Part shown: positions 25,070 to 33,344 of the stretch, piece after piece
Layout: each line of letters opens with the position of its first letter
Numbering within the stretch: the stretch's first letter is position 1
NCBI GenBank assembly: GCA_017445875.1
Contig: JAFSRZ010000028.1
Span: 1-64,000, forward strand
Direction of reading: 5' to 3'
Origin: Oscillospiraceae bacterium
GTDB lineage: Bacteria; Bacillota; Clostridia; Oscillospirales; Oscillospiraceae
DNA: 64,000 bases
Position numbers and translations under genes: made by a program
Notes under the pieces: generated by a model
What the model was told of the DNA's origin: nothing
Database searches by the model: none
The model's input: only the letters and a program-made list of their open reading frames with translations

Positions 25070-26671
25070 ATGAAACTCAACTTTTACGGCGCTGACCACT
25101 GTGTGACGGGGAGCTGTCACTGTTTGGAGGTCAACGGAAAGAAAATCCTCATCGACTGCGGCTTACAGCAGGGGCGCGACGAAGTTTCAAACCAAGAATT
25201 TCCGTTCAGCCCGCAGGAAATTGACTGCGTACTCGTCACCCACGCCCACATTGACCACTCTGGACGCCTTCCCCTGTTGGTGCGGGAAGGTTTCCGGGGG
25301 CGGATTCTGACAACCCGTATCACCGCCGACTTGCTCGAAATCATGTTGTTGGATTCGGCCTACATCCAAATGCAGGACGCCGAATGGAAAAACCGTAAAG
25401 CCGAACGTTCGGGTATGGAGCGCGTGGAACCGCTTTACACCCCGGAGGACGCCGAAGCCGTCATGAAGTACATGACCACTTGCGAGTACGGGGAGATTAT
25501 CGACTTGTACGACGGCGTGGAAGTCGAGTTCGTGGACGCCGGACATTTGCTTGGCTCGGCCTGTATCGCCATGGACTTGACCGAAAACGGCGTCACGAAA
25601 CGGATTGTCTTTTCGGGCGACCTCGGCAACGTCAACCAGCCGATTATACGCGACCCGGTACACTTCCACGGCGCGGACTATGTCGTGATGGAATCGACCT
25701 ACGGCGACCGTAACCATACCGGCGTGTGGAGCTACCGCGACAACCTTGCCGCAATCATCGACGAGACTATGGCGCGGGGCGGAAACCTCATTATTCCCTC
25801 GTTCGCCGTCGGGCGTACGCAGGAACTGCTCTATTTTATCCGCGAAATCAAGGACAATCACGAAGTCAGAAGCAAGCCGGACTTTCAGGTCTATATTGAT
25901 TCTCCGCTTGCCCGACGCGCTACCGAAATCTTCAAGGGCGATTTGTTGCAATATCTCGACTACGACGCGCTACAACTTGTCAAGGGCGGTACGCATATGT
26001 TCTCGTTCGACGGTCTGCGCATGACGGAAAGCGTGGAGGAATCCCGCGAACTCAACAACGACCCGACACCCAAAGTCATTTTGTCGGCGTCGGGCATGTG
26101 CGAGGCCGGACGTATCCGGCACCACCTGAAACACAATCTATGGCGGCGGGAATGCACTGTGCTTTTCGTGGGCTATCAGGGCGAAGGCACGTTAGGCCGG
26201 ACACTGTTGGAGGGCGCGGAGAGCGTCAAACTGTTCGGGGAGGAAATCGCCGTACACGCCAAGATTATGAACTTGCAGGGGATGTCGTCCCACGCCGACC
26301 GCGACCACCTCATAGAGTGGATTAGCGACTTTACCAAGCCCAAGCCGCAACAGGTATTTGTTGTCCACGGCGACCGGGAGGTAGCGCCGTATTTCGCGCA
26401 GACGTTGAACGCGAAAGGCATTCCGGCGCATTCCCCGCAGTACACGGAAGTCTATGACCTCATCACGAATACGATGTTGAAAACGGGCTATCTGCCGGCG
26501 CGGAAACAGAAAGTCTCCGGAAGCGGAAGATTCAGCGCCCCGTACGAGCGCCTTGTCAAAATGGGAGAGATTCTTAACGAGTCCATCAAGCGTTCCAAGG
26601 GACGCGATAACAAGTCTCTTGCGCGTTTCGCGGACCAGTTGAAACAGTTGCTTGAGAAATGGGAGGCATAA
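25070..26671 (+). CDS. Metallo-beta-lactamase/beta-CASP family ribonuclease-like protein
   Basis: A 533-residue protein of the COG1236 group, relatives of CPSF73 and RNase J that process RNA. The zinc-binding HAHIDHSG is near residue 60, further ligands lie in DAGHLLGSA and FSGDLG, the beta-CASP insertion spans about 240-370, and the RMMBL motif (HVDR-type GMSSHADRDHL and VVHGDRE) follows. AAAGGAGG precedes ATG 25070. A small lipoprotein gene follows after 7 bases. Exact RNA targets are unknown. Confidence 0.9.
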   Translation: MKLNFYGADHCVTGSCHCLEVNGKKILIDCGLQQGRDEVSNQEFPFSPQEIDCVLVTHAHIDHSGRLPLLVREGFRGRILTTRITADLLEIMLLDSAYIQMQDAEWKNRKAERSGMERVEPLYTPEDAEAVMKYMTTCEYGEIIDLYDGVEVEFVDAGHLLGSACIAMDLTENGVTKRIVFSGDLGNVNQPIIRDPVHFHGADYVVMESTYGDRNHTGVWSYRDNLAAIIDETMARGGNLIIPSFAVGRTQELLYFIREIKDNHEVRSKPDFQVYIDSPLARRATEIFKGDLLQYLDYDALQLVKGGTHMFSFDGLRMTESVEESRELNNDPTPKVILSASGMCEAGRIRHHLKHNLWRRECTVLFVGYQGEGTLGRTLLEGAESVKLFGEEIAVHAKIMNLQGMSSHADRDHLIEWISDFTKPKPQQVFVVHGDREVAPYFAQTLNAKGIPAHSPQYTEVYDLITNTMLKTGYLPARKQKVSGSGRFSAPYERLVKMGEILNESIKRSKGRDNKSLARFADQLKQLLEKWEA

Positions 26672-26678
26672 ACAATCC

Positions 26679-27158
26679 ATGAAACCGCGTTACACACTTT
26701 TACTGCTGACGCTTCTGTTATGTCTGACGCTCACCGCCTGTAAGGAAGAACCCAAGGAGCCGCCCGATTTGCGCGGACAGTGGCAACAGGTTCTCGGCGA
26801 GGACGCGGAGCCGGACTATTACCACCTCGCCCGTATCACGGACGACTATGTAGAGATTTACTATTACACCCCCAGCGACGGAAGCACTAATCTTTACTGG
26901 TACGGTTCGTATGAACCCCCGGAGGACGGAAAAGAGCCGTACACATGGACATCCGAAAACAAACTGCCGAAAAACATCAGTCCGCGCCTGTTCCGGTACG
27001 CGTCCAGAGACGCAAAGAAGGACTTCACCTATAAAAAGGGTCTGCTCAGTTACATGATAGCGCCCAGTCAGGCGTTACGCATGAATGTGACCATGGAACG
27101 CGTACAGGAGGAAGTCGAAATCCGGGGCGAGGTTCCGCAGCCCGAAGCCATGCCATAA
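26679..27158 (+). CDS. Small lipoprotein of unknown function
   Basis: A 159-residue secreted lipoprotein with lipobox LTAC (Cys about 21). The mature part is rich in Tyr and charged residues, with no domain I recognise; the stretch DYVEIYYYTPSDGSTNLYWY suggests a beta-rich fold. ATG 26679 sits at the signal peptide, with GGGAGG overlapping the end of the nuclease gene. Likely co-transcribed with that gene. Confidence 0.7.
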   Translation: MKPRYTLLLLTLLLCLTLTACKEEPKEPPDLRGQWQQVLGEDAEPDYYHLARITDDYVEIYYYTPSDGSTNLYWYGSYEPPEDGKEPYTWTSENKLPKNISPRLFRYASRDAKKDFTYKKGLLSYMIAPSQALRMNVTMERVQEEVEIRGEVPQPEAMP

Positions 27159-27162
27159 CGCA

Positions 27163-27185
27163 AGCCCTCCCCGCACGGGGAGGCG
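27163..27185 (+). terminator. Weak hairpin after the lipoprotein gene
   Basis: CCTCCCC and GGGGAGG pair around GCAC. No T-run follows, so it may be a fragment of the dispersed repeat family rather than a terminator. Confidence 0.4.
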
Positions 27186-27225
27186 AACACAGACAGAGAG
27201 GAGGCGAACAGAAGGGAGTTTTCAC

Positions 27226-28812
27226 ATGTCGGGTTACTGGAAGCCGTCCCCGCCGGACGCAAAACAGGAGGCGGAACAGCGTGTGGAACGCCGCATTTCC
27301 GCGACAGTCTCCATTTTCGTCTGCGTGGCGACGGTCGTCGGACAGATTGCCATTACGCTTCTGCTGACGGCCTTCCTGCGCGAAAACGCCGGATATGTCT
27401 ATCTACTGTCACAAATCGCGGCGCTGGCCGTGGCGCTGTGGGTGTACCAGCGTCCGGGAAGCCCAAGTTACAAGTTAGCGTGGATGTGTCTGCTGACCGC
27501 GACGCCCGTGCCGGGTATGATACTGTTCTGTTTCTGGGGCGGTACGCGGCAGTCGAAACGATTGAGCCTCAAACCCGTCCCGCCCGTGCCGGAGAGCCGC
27601 GAACGCCGTCTTGACTATGCCCGGAATTTGTCGGCACTCCGCGGACGTTCCCCGGCGTGGGGACGCCTCGCCGCGTACCTCATGAAACGCGACTGCTGGC
27701 TTTTCCGCGACACCACGGCGCGTTACTTCCCGGATGGCGCGGCGTTCTTTGACAGTCTCATAGCCGATATCCGCCGCGCCCAACGCTACGTGTTTCTGGA
27801 ATACTATATCTTGGCGGAGGGGCGCGTGTGGGACGCCCTTTTCGACGCCCTGCGCGAACGCGCCGCCGCCGGGGTGGAAATCCGTATCATTTTTGACGAC
27901 TTCGGGAATTTGTTCCGCTTCTCCGGCGACGCGCTCCAAGCACTCCGGGACGCCCATATCGACGCGCAAATGTTCAACCCCGTACACCGCTATATCGGGC
28001 GCGTGTACTTCAACTACCGCGACCACCGGAAAATAGCCGTCATCGACGGAGAAACGGCGTACACGGGCGGAATCAATCTCGCCGACGAGTACGCGAACCT
28101 TGTGGAACGCTTCGGACACTGGAAAGACAGCGCCGTCCGCTTACACGGTTCGGGGGCGTGGGGTTTTGCGGCGTACTTTATCCGGCTTTGGAAAATGCTG
28201 GGGCGTACGCTGTCACACTCCGACGACGACTACCGCCCCCGCCGGACATTTCCTCCGGCGTCGGGGTACTGTCAGCCGTTTTCCGACGGTCCTTTCCGCA
28301 ATCCCGACTACCCCATAGAGGAAACGTATCTGCAACTGATTTCGTCCGCGCAACGCACATTGTATATCACAACGCCCTATTACGCCGTGGAGGAGGCCAT
28401 ACAGACGGCGCTATGTATCGCGGCGGACGCCGGGGTAGACGTGCGTCTGTGCGTACCGGCGATTCCAGACCACAAGTTAGCGTACCTTGTCGCGGAAACC
28501 TACTGGGGACAGTTACTCCGGCACGGCGTCCGCATTTACCGCTATACGCCCGGATTTCTGCACGCGAAAAGCGTACTTGTGGACGGGGAAGCCGCCCTTG
28601 TCGGTTCCACGAACATGGATTACCGCACGTTCCAGCTACACTATGAATGCGGCGTTGTCCTGTACCACATGCCGGTTATTCGGGACATTCAGCGGGACTT
28701 GGAAAGCGTCATGCAACAAAGCGAACTGTACACGCTGGAGGCGTGGGAAGCGCGTCCGTGGTCACGACGCCTTACGGCGTCCGTGCTGAAACTCGGCGCA
28801 ATCTGGTTATAA
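27226..28812 (+). CDS. cls: Cardiolipin synthase
   Basis: A 528-residue membrane phospholipase-D-family enzyme that condenses two phosphatidylglycerols into cardiolipin. N-terminal hydrophobic segments (about 25-110) precede two HKD motifs, HRKIAVIDGETAYTGG near 264 and HAKSVLVDGEAALVGSTN near 445. AGAAGGGAG is upstream of the ATG. The next gene begins 15 bases after the stop. Confidence 0.95.
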   Translation: MSGYWKPSPPDAKQEAEQRVERRISATVSIFVCVATVVGQIAITLLLTAFLRENAGYVYLLSQIAALAVALWVYQRPGSPSYKLAWMCLLTATPVPGMILFCFWGGTRQSKRLSLKPVPPVPESRERRLDYARNLSALRGRSPAWGRLAAYLMKRDCWLFRDTTARYFPDGAAFFDSLIADIRRAQRYVFLEYYILAEGRVWDALFDALRERAAAGVEIRIIFDDFGNLFRFSGDALQALRDAHIDAQMFNPVHRYIGRVYFNYRDHRKIAVIDGETAYTGGINLADEYANLVERFGHWKDSAVRLHGSGAWGFAAYFIRLWKMLGRTLSHSDDDYRPRRTFPPASGYCQPFSDGPFRNPDYPIEETYLQLISSAQRTLYITTPYYAVEEAIQTALCIAADAGVDVRLCVPAIPDHKLAYLVAETYWGQLLRHGVRIYRYTPGFLHAKSVLVDGEAALVGSTNMDYRTFQLHYECGVVLYHMPVIRDIQRDLESVMQQSELYTLEAWEARPWSRRLTASVLKLGAIWL

Positions 28813-28827
28813 TTAGGAGAAATACAG

Positions 28828-29709
28828 ATGGAGCAAGACAAAACGACAATTCAAGTGGGCGTATCGTTTGCCCGTTGCGCACTGCCGCCGCGCAAGCCCG
28901 ACGGGCATAAAGGCGACTTCGGCAAAGTATTCTTAGTCGGCGGCTCGCGGGCGTACACCGGCGCGCCGTATCTGATGGCGTCGGCGACTGTGGGTTCGGG
29001 TTGCGGACTGGTATTCTTAGGCGTTCCGGGCGGTATCTGGACTGTAGAGGCGTCGCGCTGTTTGGCGTCGATTCCCGTGGCGCTCGGCGACGCCGACGCC
29101 CTGACGCCCGACGCTCTCCCCGCGCTCACCGGACAGTTACAGGCCTGTGACGTACTCGCAATCGGCCCCGGTCTCGGACGCTTCGCGGGCGTCGCGGATA
29201 CCGTGTGTTCCGTCCTGCGCGACACGCCGAAACCGGTTGTCTTGGACGCCGACGGCATAAACGCGCTTAACGGACATATACATATACTGTCGGAGCGGCG
29301 CGGACGCGTCACGATTCTGACGCCCCACGAGGGGGAGTTCTCGCGTCTGCTGGGCAAACCTGTCACTGACCGCGTACAACAGGCGCGTGACTTCGCCACG
29401 ACATACGGCTGTGTGTTAGTCCTGAAAGGACACCGCACAGTCACCGCCACGCCGTCGGGGACAGTGCTTGTGAACACAACCGGAAATTCCGGGCTGTCGA
29501 AAGGCGGTAGCGGCGACGTGCTGACAGGCCTTATCGCGTCGCTGTTAGCGCAAGGCGCGACGCCCGTACAGGCCGCCGCCGGGGGTGTCTGGATTCACGG
29601 ACGCGCCGCCGATTACGCCGCCAATACGCTTACGCCGTACGCTATGACGCCGCTGGATATAATCGGGGCGTTCCCGCTGGTGTTCGCCGAACTCATGGAG
29701 ACGGATTGA
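28828..29709 (+). CDS. nnrD: ADP-dependent NAD(P)H-hydrate dehydratase
   Basis: A 293-residue repair enzyme that dehydrates NAD(P)HX, a damaged form of the cofactor. Features of the CARKD fold include KGDFGKVFLVGGSRAYTGAP, the DADGINAL loop, LTPHEGEF and the nucleotide motif GLSKGGSGDVLTG. It lacks the NnrE epimerase domain that is often fused in front. A lipoprotein gene follows after 15 bases. Confidence 0.93.
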   Translation: MEQDKTTIQVGVSFARCALPPRKPDGHKGDFGKVFLVGGSRAYTGAPYLMASATVGSGCGLVFLGVPGGIWTVEASRCLASIPVALGDADALTPDALPALTGQLQACDVLAIGPGLGRFAGVADTVCSVLRDTPKPVVLDADGINALNGHIHILSERRGRVTILTPHEGEFSRLLGKPVTDRVQQARDFATTYGCVLVLKGHRTVTATPSGTVLVNTTGNSGLSKGGSGDVLTGLIASLLAQGATPVQAAAGGVWIHGRAADYAANTLTPYAMTPLDIIGAFPLVFAELMETD

Positions 29710-29724
29710 CAGGAGGCTTATAGA

Positions 29725-30330
29725 GTGCGAAAGCGTTTTTTCGCACAAATGATAATGATATGTCTTGTGCTGTCGGCATGCGGCGGCGGAGAACGTCAGA
29801 ACGGCGCGGACGCGTTCCGCGCACGCTATCAGACCATGCGCGGCTGTGACATGACCGCCACGGTACGCTGTACGGAGTACGGCGCGCCTTGGGAGGCCGT
29901 GCTACACTGCGCGTACGCCTCCGACGGCGAACGCGTCATAGAGGTGGTGTCGCCCGACACAATAGCGGGCGTCAAGGTGATTCTCGACGGCGACTCCCGG
30001 CAACTGCAAGCGGACGGGCGACGCCTCAACGCCGGACGTGTCAGCGCGGAAGGGATTAGTCCCGCCGACGCGCTCCCGGCGCTTCTGGACGCGCTCCGCG
30101 ACGGCTGGCTTTTGGAACAAAACGCCGAGGACTGGAACGGCGTCCCGTGTGTGCGTCTGACCGTGGACACGTCCGGCGCGGCGGGCGGGAAACTGTTTTA
30201 CACGCTGTGGCTGAAACAGTCGGACGGAACCCCGCTGCGCGGAGAAATCGCCGCCGACGACCAAACTGTAATGACAGCGGACTTTACATCGTTCTCATTT
30301 TCTGATATAATAGAAGAAACGGTTTCTTGA
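29725..30330 (+). CDS. GerS-like LolA-fold lipoprotein
   Basis: A 201-residue lipoprotein with lipobox LSAC (Cys about 19). The body looks like the LolA/LolB half-barrel: YQTMRGCDMTATVRCTEYG then DTIAGVKVILDGDSRQL. In Clostridioides difficile the LolA-like germination lipoprotein gerS is followed by an alanine racemase gene, and alr also follows here, so a role in spore germination is a reasonable inference. The GTG start has AGGAGG. The stop overlaps the alr leader by a few bases. Confidence 0.65.
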   Translation: MRKRFFAQMIMICLVLSACGGGERQNGADAFRARYQTMRGCDMTATVRCTEYGAPWEAVLHCAYASDGERVIEVVSPDTIAGVKVILDGDSRQLQADGRRLNAGRVSAEGISPADALPALLDALRDGWLLEQNAEDWNGVPCVRLTVDTSGAAGGKLFYTLWLKQSDGTPLRGEIAADDQTVMTADFTSFSFSDIIEETVS

Positions 30331-30356
30331 ACCGTGTTCAAGAAGGAGGAATTTTC

Positions 30357-31532
30357 ATGGAAGAAGAAATACTGCGCCGGACGTGGGCGGAAATCGACAT
30401 GGACGCCCTCTCCCACAATTACCGGGTGGCGCGGGACAAAATCGGCGCGGATGTCCGCTATTTGGGCGTCGTCAAGGCCGACGCCTACGGTCATGGGGCG
30501 GTGCAAGTCTCGCGGAAACTGCAAATGTTAGGCTGTGACTACTTAGCGGTGTCCAGTCTCGACGAGGCGCGGGAACTCCGGCGCGGCGGCATTACGACAC
30601 CCGTACTGATTCTCGGTCACACGCCCCCCGAAATGACGCCGCAACTGATTCACTACAATCTGACGCAGACTGTCTCCGCGCTCGCCAAAGCGGAGGAGTA
30701 CAGTCAGGCGGCGGAGACAGTCGGCGGCGTCCTGCGGGTACATATCAAAGTGGATACGGGCATGTCACGATTGGGCTTTCTGGTGCGCGGGGAACACTTC
30801 GCGGGCGGCGTGGACGCTATCGCCAAGGCCTGCGCGTTGCCGTGTCTCGACGCGGAAGGTATCTTCACGCACTTTTCCACGTCCGATTCCGACGCCCCCG
30901 ATGACCGCGCCTACGCTATGGAACAGTTCGACGTGTTTACAAGCGTGCTGGACGCCCTCGCCGCACGCGGACGCCGTTTCCGTCTCCGGCACTGTGCCAA
31001 CAGCGGCGCGTTAGCCCGTTACCCCGAAACGTATCTTGACATGGTGCGTCCGGGTATCGCGCTCTACGGCCTCGGCGACGACGCCGCCGCGCTCGGACTG
31101 CGTCCGGTGATGTCGCTGTACTCCTGCGTGTCGACAATCAAAGTCTTTGACGCGGACACGCCTATCAGTTACGGACGCCTGTACCGTACCCCGGACAGAC
31201 GCCGCGTCGGGGTACTGCCCATCGGCTACGCCGACGGACTTTTCCGGGGCTTCTCGAACCGTCTCAAACTCTGGACGCCGTACGGCTCCGCGCCGATTCT
31301 TGGACGTATCTGCATGGACATGACCATGATTGACCTGTCCGCACTGCCGGAAATCCACGTCGGCGACACATTAGAGATATTCGGCGCTCATCAGTCCGCC
31401 GACGCCCTCGCCGCCATGCTGGATACGATTCCCTATGAACTTGTCTGCGCCGTCAGTAAACGCGTCCCGCGCCTCTACATGGAACACGGACAGGTCACGG
31501 AATGCAGTCTCCGAATTTTGGGACAGGCCTGA
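30357..31532 (+). CDS. alr: Alanine racemase
   Basis: A 391-residue PLP enzyme making D-alanine for the cell wall. The Schiff-base lysine is in VVKADAYGHGA near residue 41; the second catalytic Tyr lies in the C-terminal beta domain, in the TPISYGRLYR region. Start ATG 30357 has AAGGAGG about 7 bases upstream; the frame from 30327 runs into the upstream gene. Context alr then mazF is common in Firmicutes. Confidence 0.96.
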   Translation: MEEEILRRTWAEIDMDALSHNYRVARDKIGADVRYLGVVKADAYGHGAVQVSRKLQMLGCDYLAVSSLDEARELRRGGITTPVLILGHTPPEMTPQLIHYNLTQTVSALAKAEEYSQAAETVGGVLRVHIKVDTGMSRLGFLVRGEHFAGGVDAIAKACALPCLDAEGIFTHFSTSDSDAPDDRAYAMEQFDVFTSVLDALAARGRRFRLRHCANSGALARYPETYLDMVRPGIALYGLGDDAAALGLRPVMSLYSCVSTIKVFDADTPISYGRLYRTPDRRRVGVLPIGYADGLFRGFSNRLKLWTPYGSAPILGRICMDMTMIDLSALPEIHVGDTLEIFGAHQSADALAAMLDTIPYELVCAVSKRVPRLYMEHGQVTECSLRILGQA

Positions 31533-31540
31533 AACTATAC

Positions 31541-31577
31541 AACCCTCTCCCGAAGGGGAGGGCAAGCAATTTTTTTG
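31541..31577 (+). terminator. Terminator after alr
   Basis: CCCTCTCCC and GGGGAGGG pair tightly and are followed shortly by a seven-T run. Confidence 0.8.
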
Positions 31578-31761
31578 AAACTTACATTTACCGCTTTCGG
31601 CTCCGCACGTCCGCGCCCGGCACGGCATAGGATGTCAGGGCGGCGATACGGAATTTGTACCGCGCACGGGTATAAATTCCGTCCCTGTGTGGGAGACTGA
31701 AAGTGGCCCTGTCGCGGGTCTCCGGGACAGCGGGTACTTCTTTCGGTGGAGTGTGAACTTT

Positions 31762-32130
31762 GTGGATACGACTGTCAAACGCGGCGATATTTACTACGCC
31801 GACCTCTCCCCCGTGGTAGGCAGTGAACAAGGCGGCGTCCGGCCTGTGCTGATTATCCAGAACGATACCGGCAACCGCTACAGCCCCACTGTGATTGCGG
31901 CGGCGATTACTTCCCAGACCGGGAAGGCACGCCTCCCCACTCACATAGACCTTCCGGTCAACGCGAACTCCGGCCTCAGTCGGAACTCCGTAATTCTGCT
32001 TGAGCAGATTCGCACGCTCGACAAAAAGCGTCTGCGTGAACGGATGGGACACGTTGAGGAGAACATGATGACCAAAGTGGACGCGGCAATAGCTGTCAGT
32101 TTCGGCCTGCCGCACGACCAACTGGTATAA
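31762..32130 (+). CDS. mazF: MazF/NdoA-family mRNA interferase toxin
   Basis: A 122-residue toxin of the MazF/PemK family that cleaves single-stranded [23 protein letters not shown] and [12 protein letters not shown] are diagnostic, and the catalytic Arg and Thr are in this region and in AAITSQ. GTG 31762 is chosen because GGTGGAG lies about 10 bases upstream; GTG 31753 is the alternative. No antitoxin gene (MazE/NdoAI) is visible in the 229 bases between alr and here. Confidence 0.92.
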   Translation: MDTTVKRGDIYYADLSPVVGSEQGGVRPVLIIQNDTGNRYSPTVIAAAITSQTGKARLPTHIDLPVNANSGLSRNSVILLEQIRTLDKKRLRERMGHVEENMMTKVDAAIAVSFGLPHDQLV

Positions 32131-32131
32131 C

Positions 32132-32168
32132 GCGACGCCCTCCCGGATTTCGCCGGGAGGGCGTTGTC
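32132..32168 (+). terminator. Terminator after mazF
   Basis: ACGCCCTCCCGG and CCGGGAGGGCGT pair around ATTTCG. Confidence 0.75.
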
Positions 32169-32192
32169 ATCGCGCTTTGTACGAAAACATAG

Positions 32193-32235
32193 GATATACT
32201 CGAAAGCGGCAAAGTTTGCCGTCGTTGAGTATATC
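32193..32235. promoter_or_regulatory. 43-bp nested palindrome
   Basis: GATATACTC (32193-32201) pairs with GAGTATATC (32227-32235), and inside it CGGCAAA pairs with TTTGCCG around a single base. It lies between the mazF terminator and the STAS promoter; a regulator site or RNA structure is possible. Confidence 0.5.
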
Positions 32236-32275
32236 ATGCGCGAAAATGTGATATAACTGCCACAAATATAAATTC

Positions 32276-32304
32276 TTGACATTTCGCGTGATTTGCGTTA
32301 TTAT
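32276..32304 (+). promoter_or_regulatory. Promoter of the STAS-protein operon
   Basis: TTGACA (32276-32281) and TATTAT (32299-32304) are 17 bases apart. The leader is about 110 bases. Confidence 0.75.
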
Positions 32305-32419
32305 GCGCGTGAGTACCACATGTTCAGGAATGGCGCGACCCGGTTTCGCGTTACAGGTTTCTATCTGTGATTCAGTTCCGCCAACCATGAAGAGCCAATT
32401 TTGAAAGGAGCAAACAATT

Positions 32420-32725
32420 ATGGCAATGACAATCAACATGAACCGCGACGGCGAAAATTTGACAGTCGCTCTGGAAGGGCGTCTGGACACCACAACCGCG
32501 CCGCAACTGGAAGGCAAACTCCGTCCCGTTCTCGCCGACGGCGTGGAAAATCTGACGATAGACTTGGAGACGCTGGATTATGTCTCGTCCGCCGGTCTGC
32601 GCGTCCTGCTCACCGCCCAGAAAATCATGAACAAGCAGGGGGAAATGACCGTCCGCAACGTCAACGACGCCGTGATGGAAGTCTTTGAAGTCACGGGCTT
32701 CGTCGACCTGCTCAACATTGAATAA
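32420..32725 (+). CDS. STAS-domain anti-sigma-factor antagonist (SpoIIAA/RsbV-like)
   Basis: A 101-residue single STAS domain. VALEGRLDTTTAPQLE and the phosphorylatable serine in LDYVSSAGLRVLL are typical. Such proteins are phosphorylated by a cognate RsbW/SpoIIAB kinase and, when unphosphorylated, free a sigma factor or other partner. Here the kinase-like gene follows but is interrupted. GAAAGGAG precedes the ATG. Confidence 0.92.
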   Translation: MAMTINMNRDGENLTVALEGRLDTTTAPQLEGKLRPVLADGVENLTIDLETLDYVSSAGLRVLLTAQKIMNKQGEMTVRNVNDAVMEVFEVTGFVDLLNIE

Positions 32726-32858
32726 GACTCTTGACGGCGCGGGGAGGACTGCGACGCGTAATGCCCACGCCGGCAAGGATTCTCCGCGGCGTTCGGGCGA
32801 ATATCGACGTTACGATGCTTTGCCCGCGTTTTCACTGACAGGGACGGGGGGAATTTTT

Positions 32859-33260
32859 GTGCCTACATTAAAAATCGCGGCCAAAAGGGAAAACGCGGAA
32901 CAGGTCATGGCCTTTGTGGACGGGCAGTTAGAAGCGCATGACTGTTCCATAAAGTCCCAAACGCAACTCGACATTGCCGTGGACGAACTGTTTACCAACA
33001 TTGCCAGTTACGCCTACGGCGCGGAAACGGGCGAGGCGGTCATTTAAATGGAGTTCCCGGACGGCTTCGCGGAAATCACGTTCCGGGACTGGGGGACGCC
33101 CTATAATCCGCTGGCGCGTCCCGACCCGGACGTGACGCTTCCGGCGGAGGAACGGCAAATCGGCGGGCTGGGCGTGTACATGGTCAAAAAGAGCATGGAC
33201 GCCGTTTCCTACCGCTATGAGGACGGGCAAAACGTCCTGACCATACGTCGGCAACTGTGA
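32859..33260 (+). pseudogene. RsbW/SpoIIAB-like serine kinase split by an in-frame stop
   Basis: Together the frame encodes a full GHKL-ATPase domain of 133 codons apart from the stop. The first half (GTG 32859, 62 residues) has the N box QLDIAVDELFTNIASYAYG. A TAA at 33045-33047 is directly followed by ATG 33048 in the same frame. The second half (70 residues) has the G1-type DWGTPYNPL and G2 motif GGLGVYMVKK. The halves are one ancestral gene. The TAAATG junction might allow reinitiation and assembly from two chains, or this is a simple nonsense mutation or base-call error. GGGGGGA precedes the GTG. Confidence 0.75.
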
Positions 33261-33344
33261 ACAGGTACCGCAATTCCCGGAACGCGTGGGAGCGCGAAGT
33301 TTTCGCGGGCGTTCCGTAAACGCAAGACGGAGGGACAAACACAA

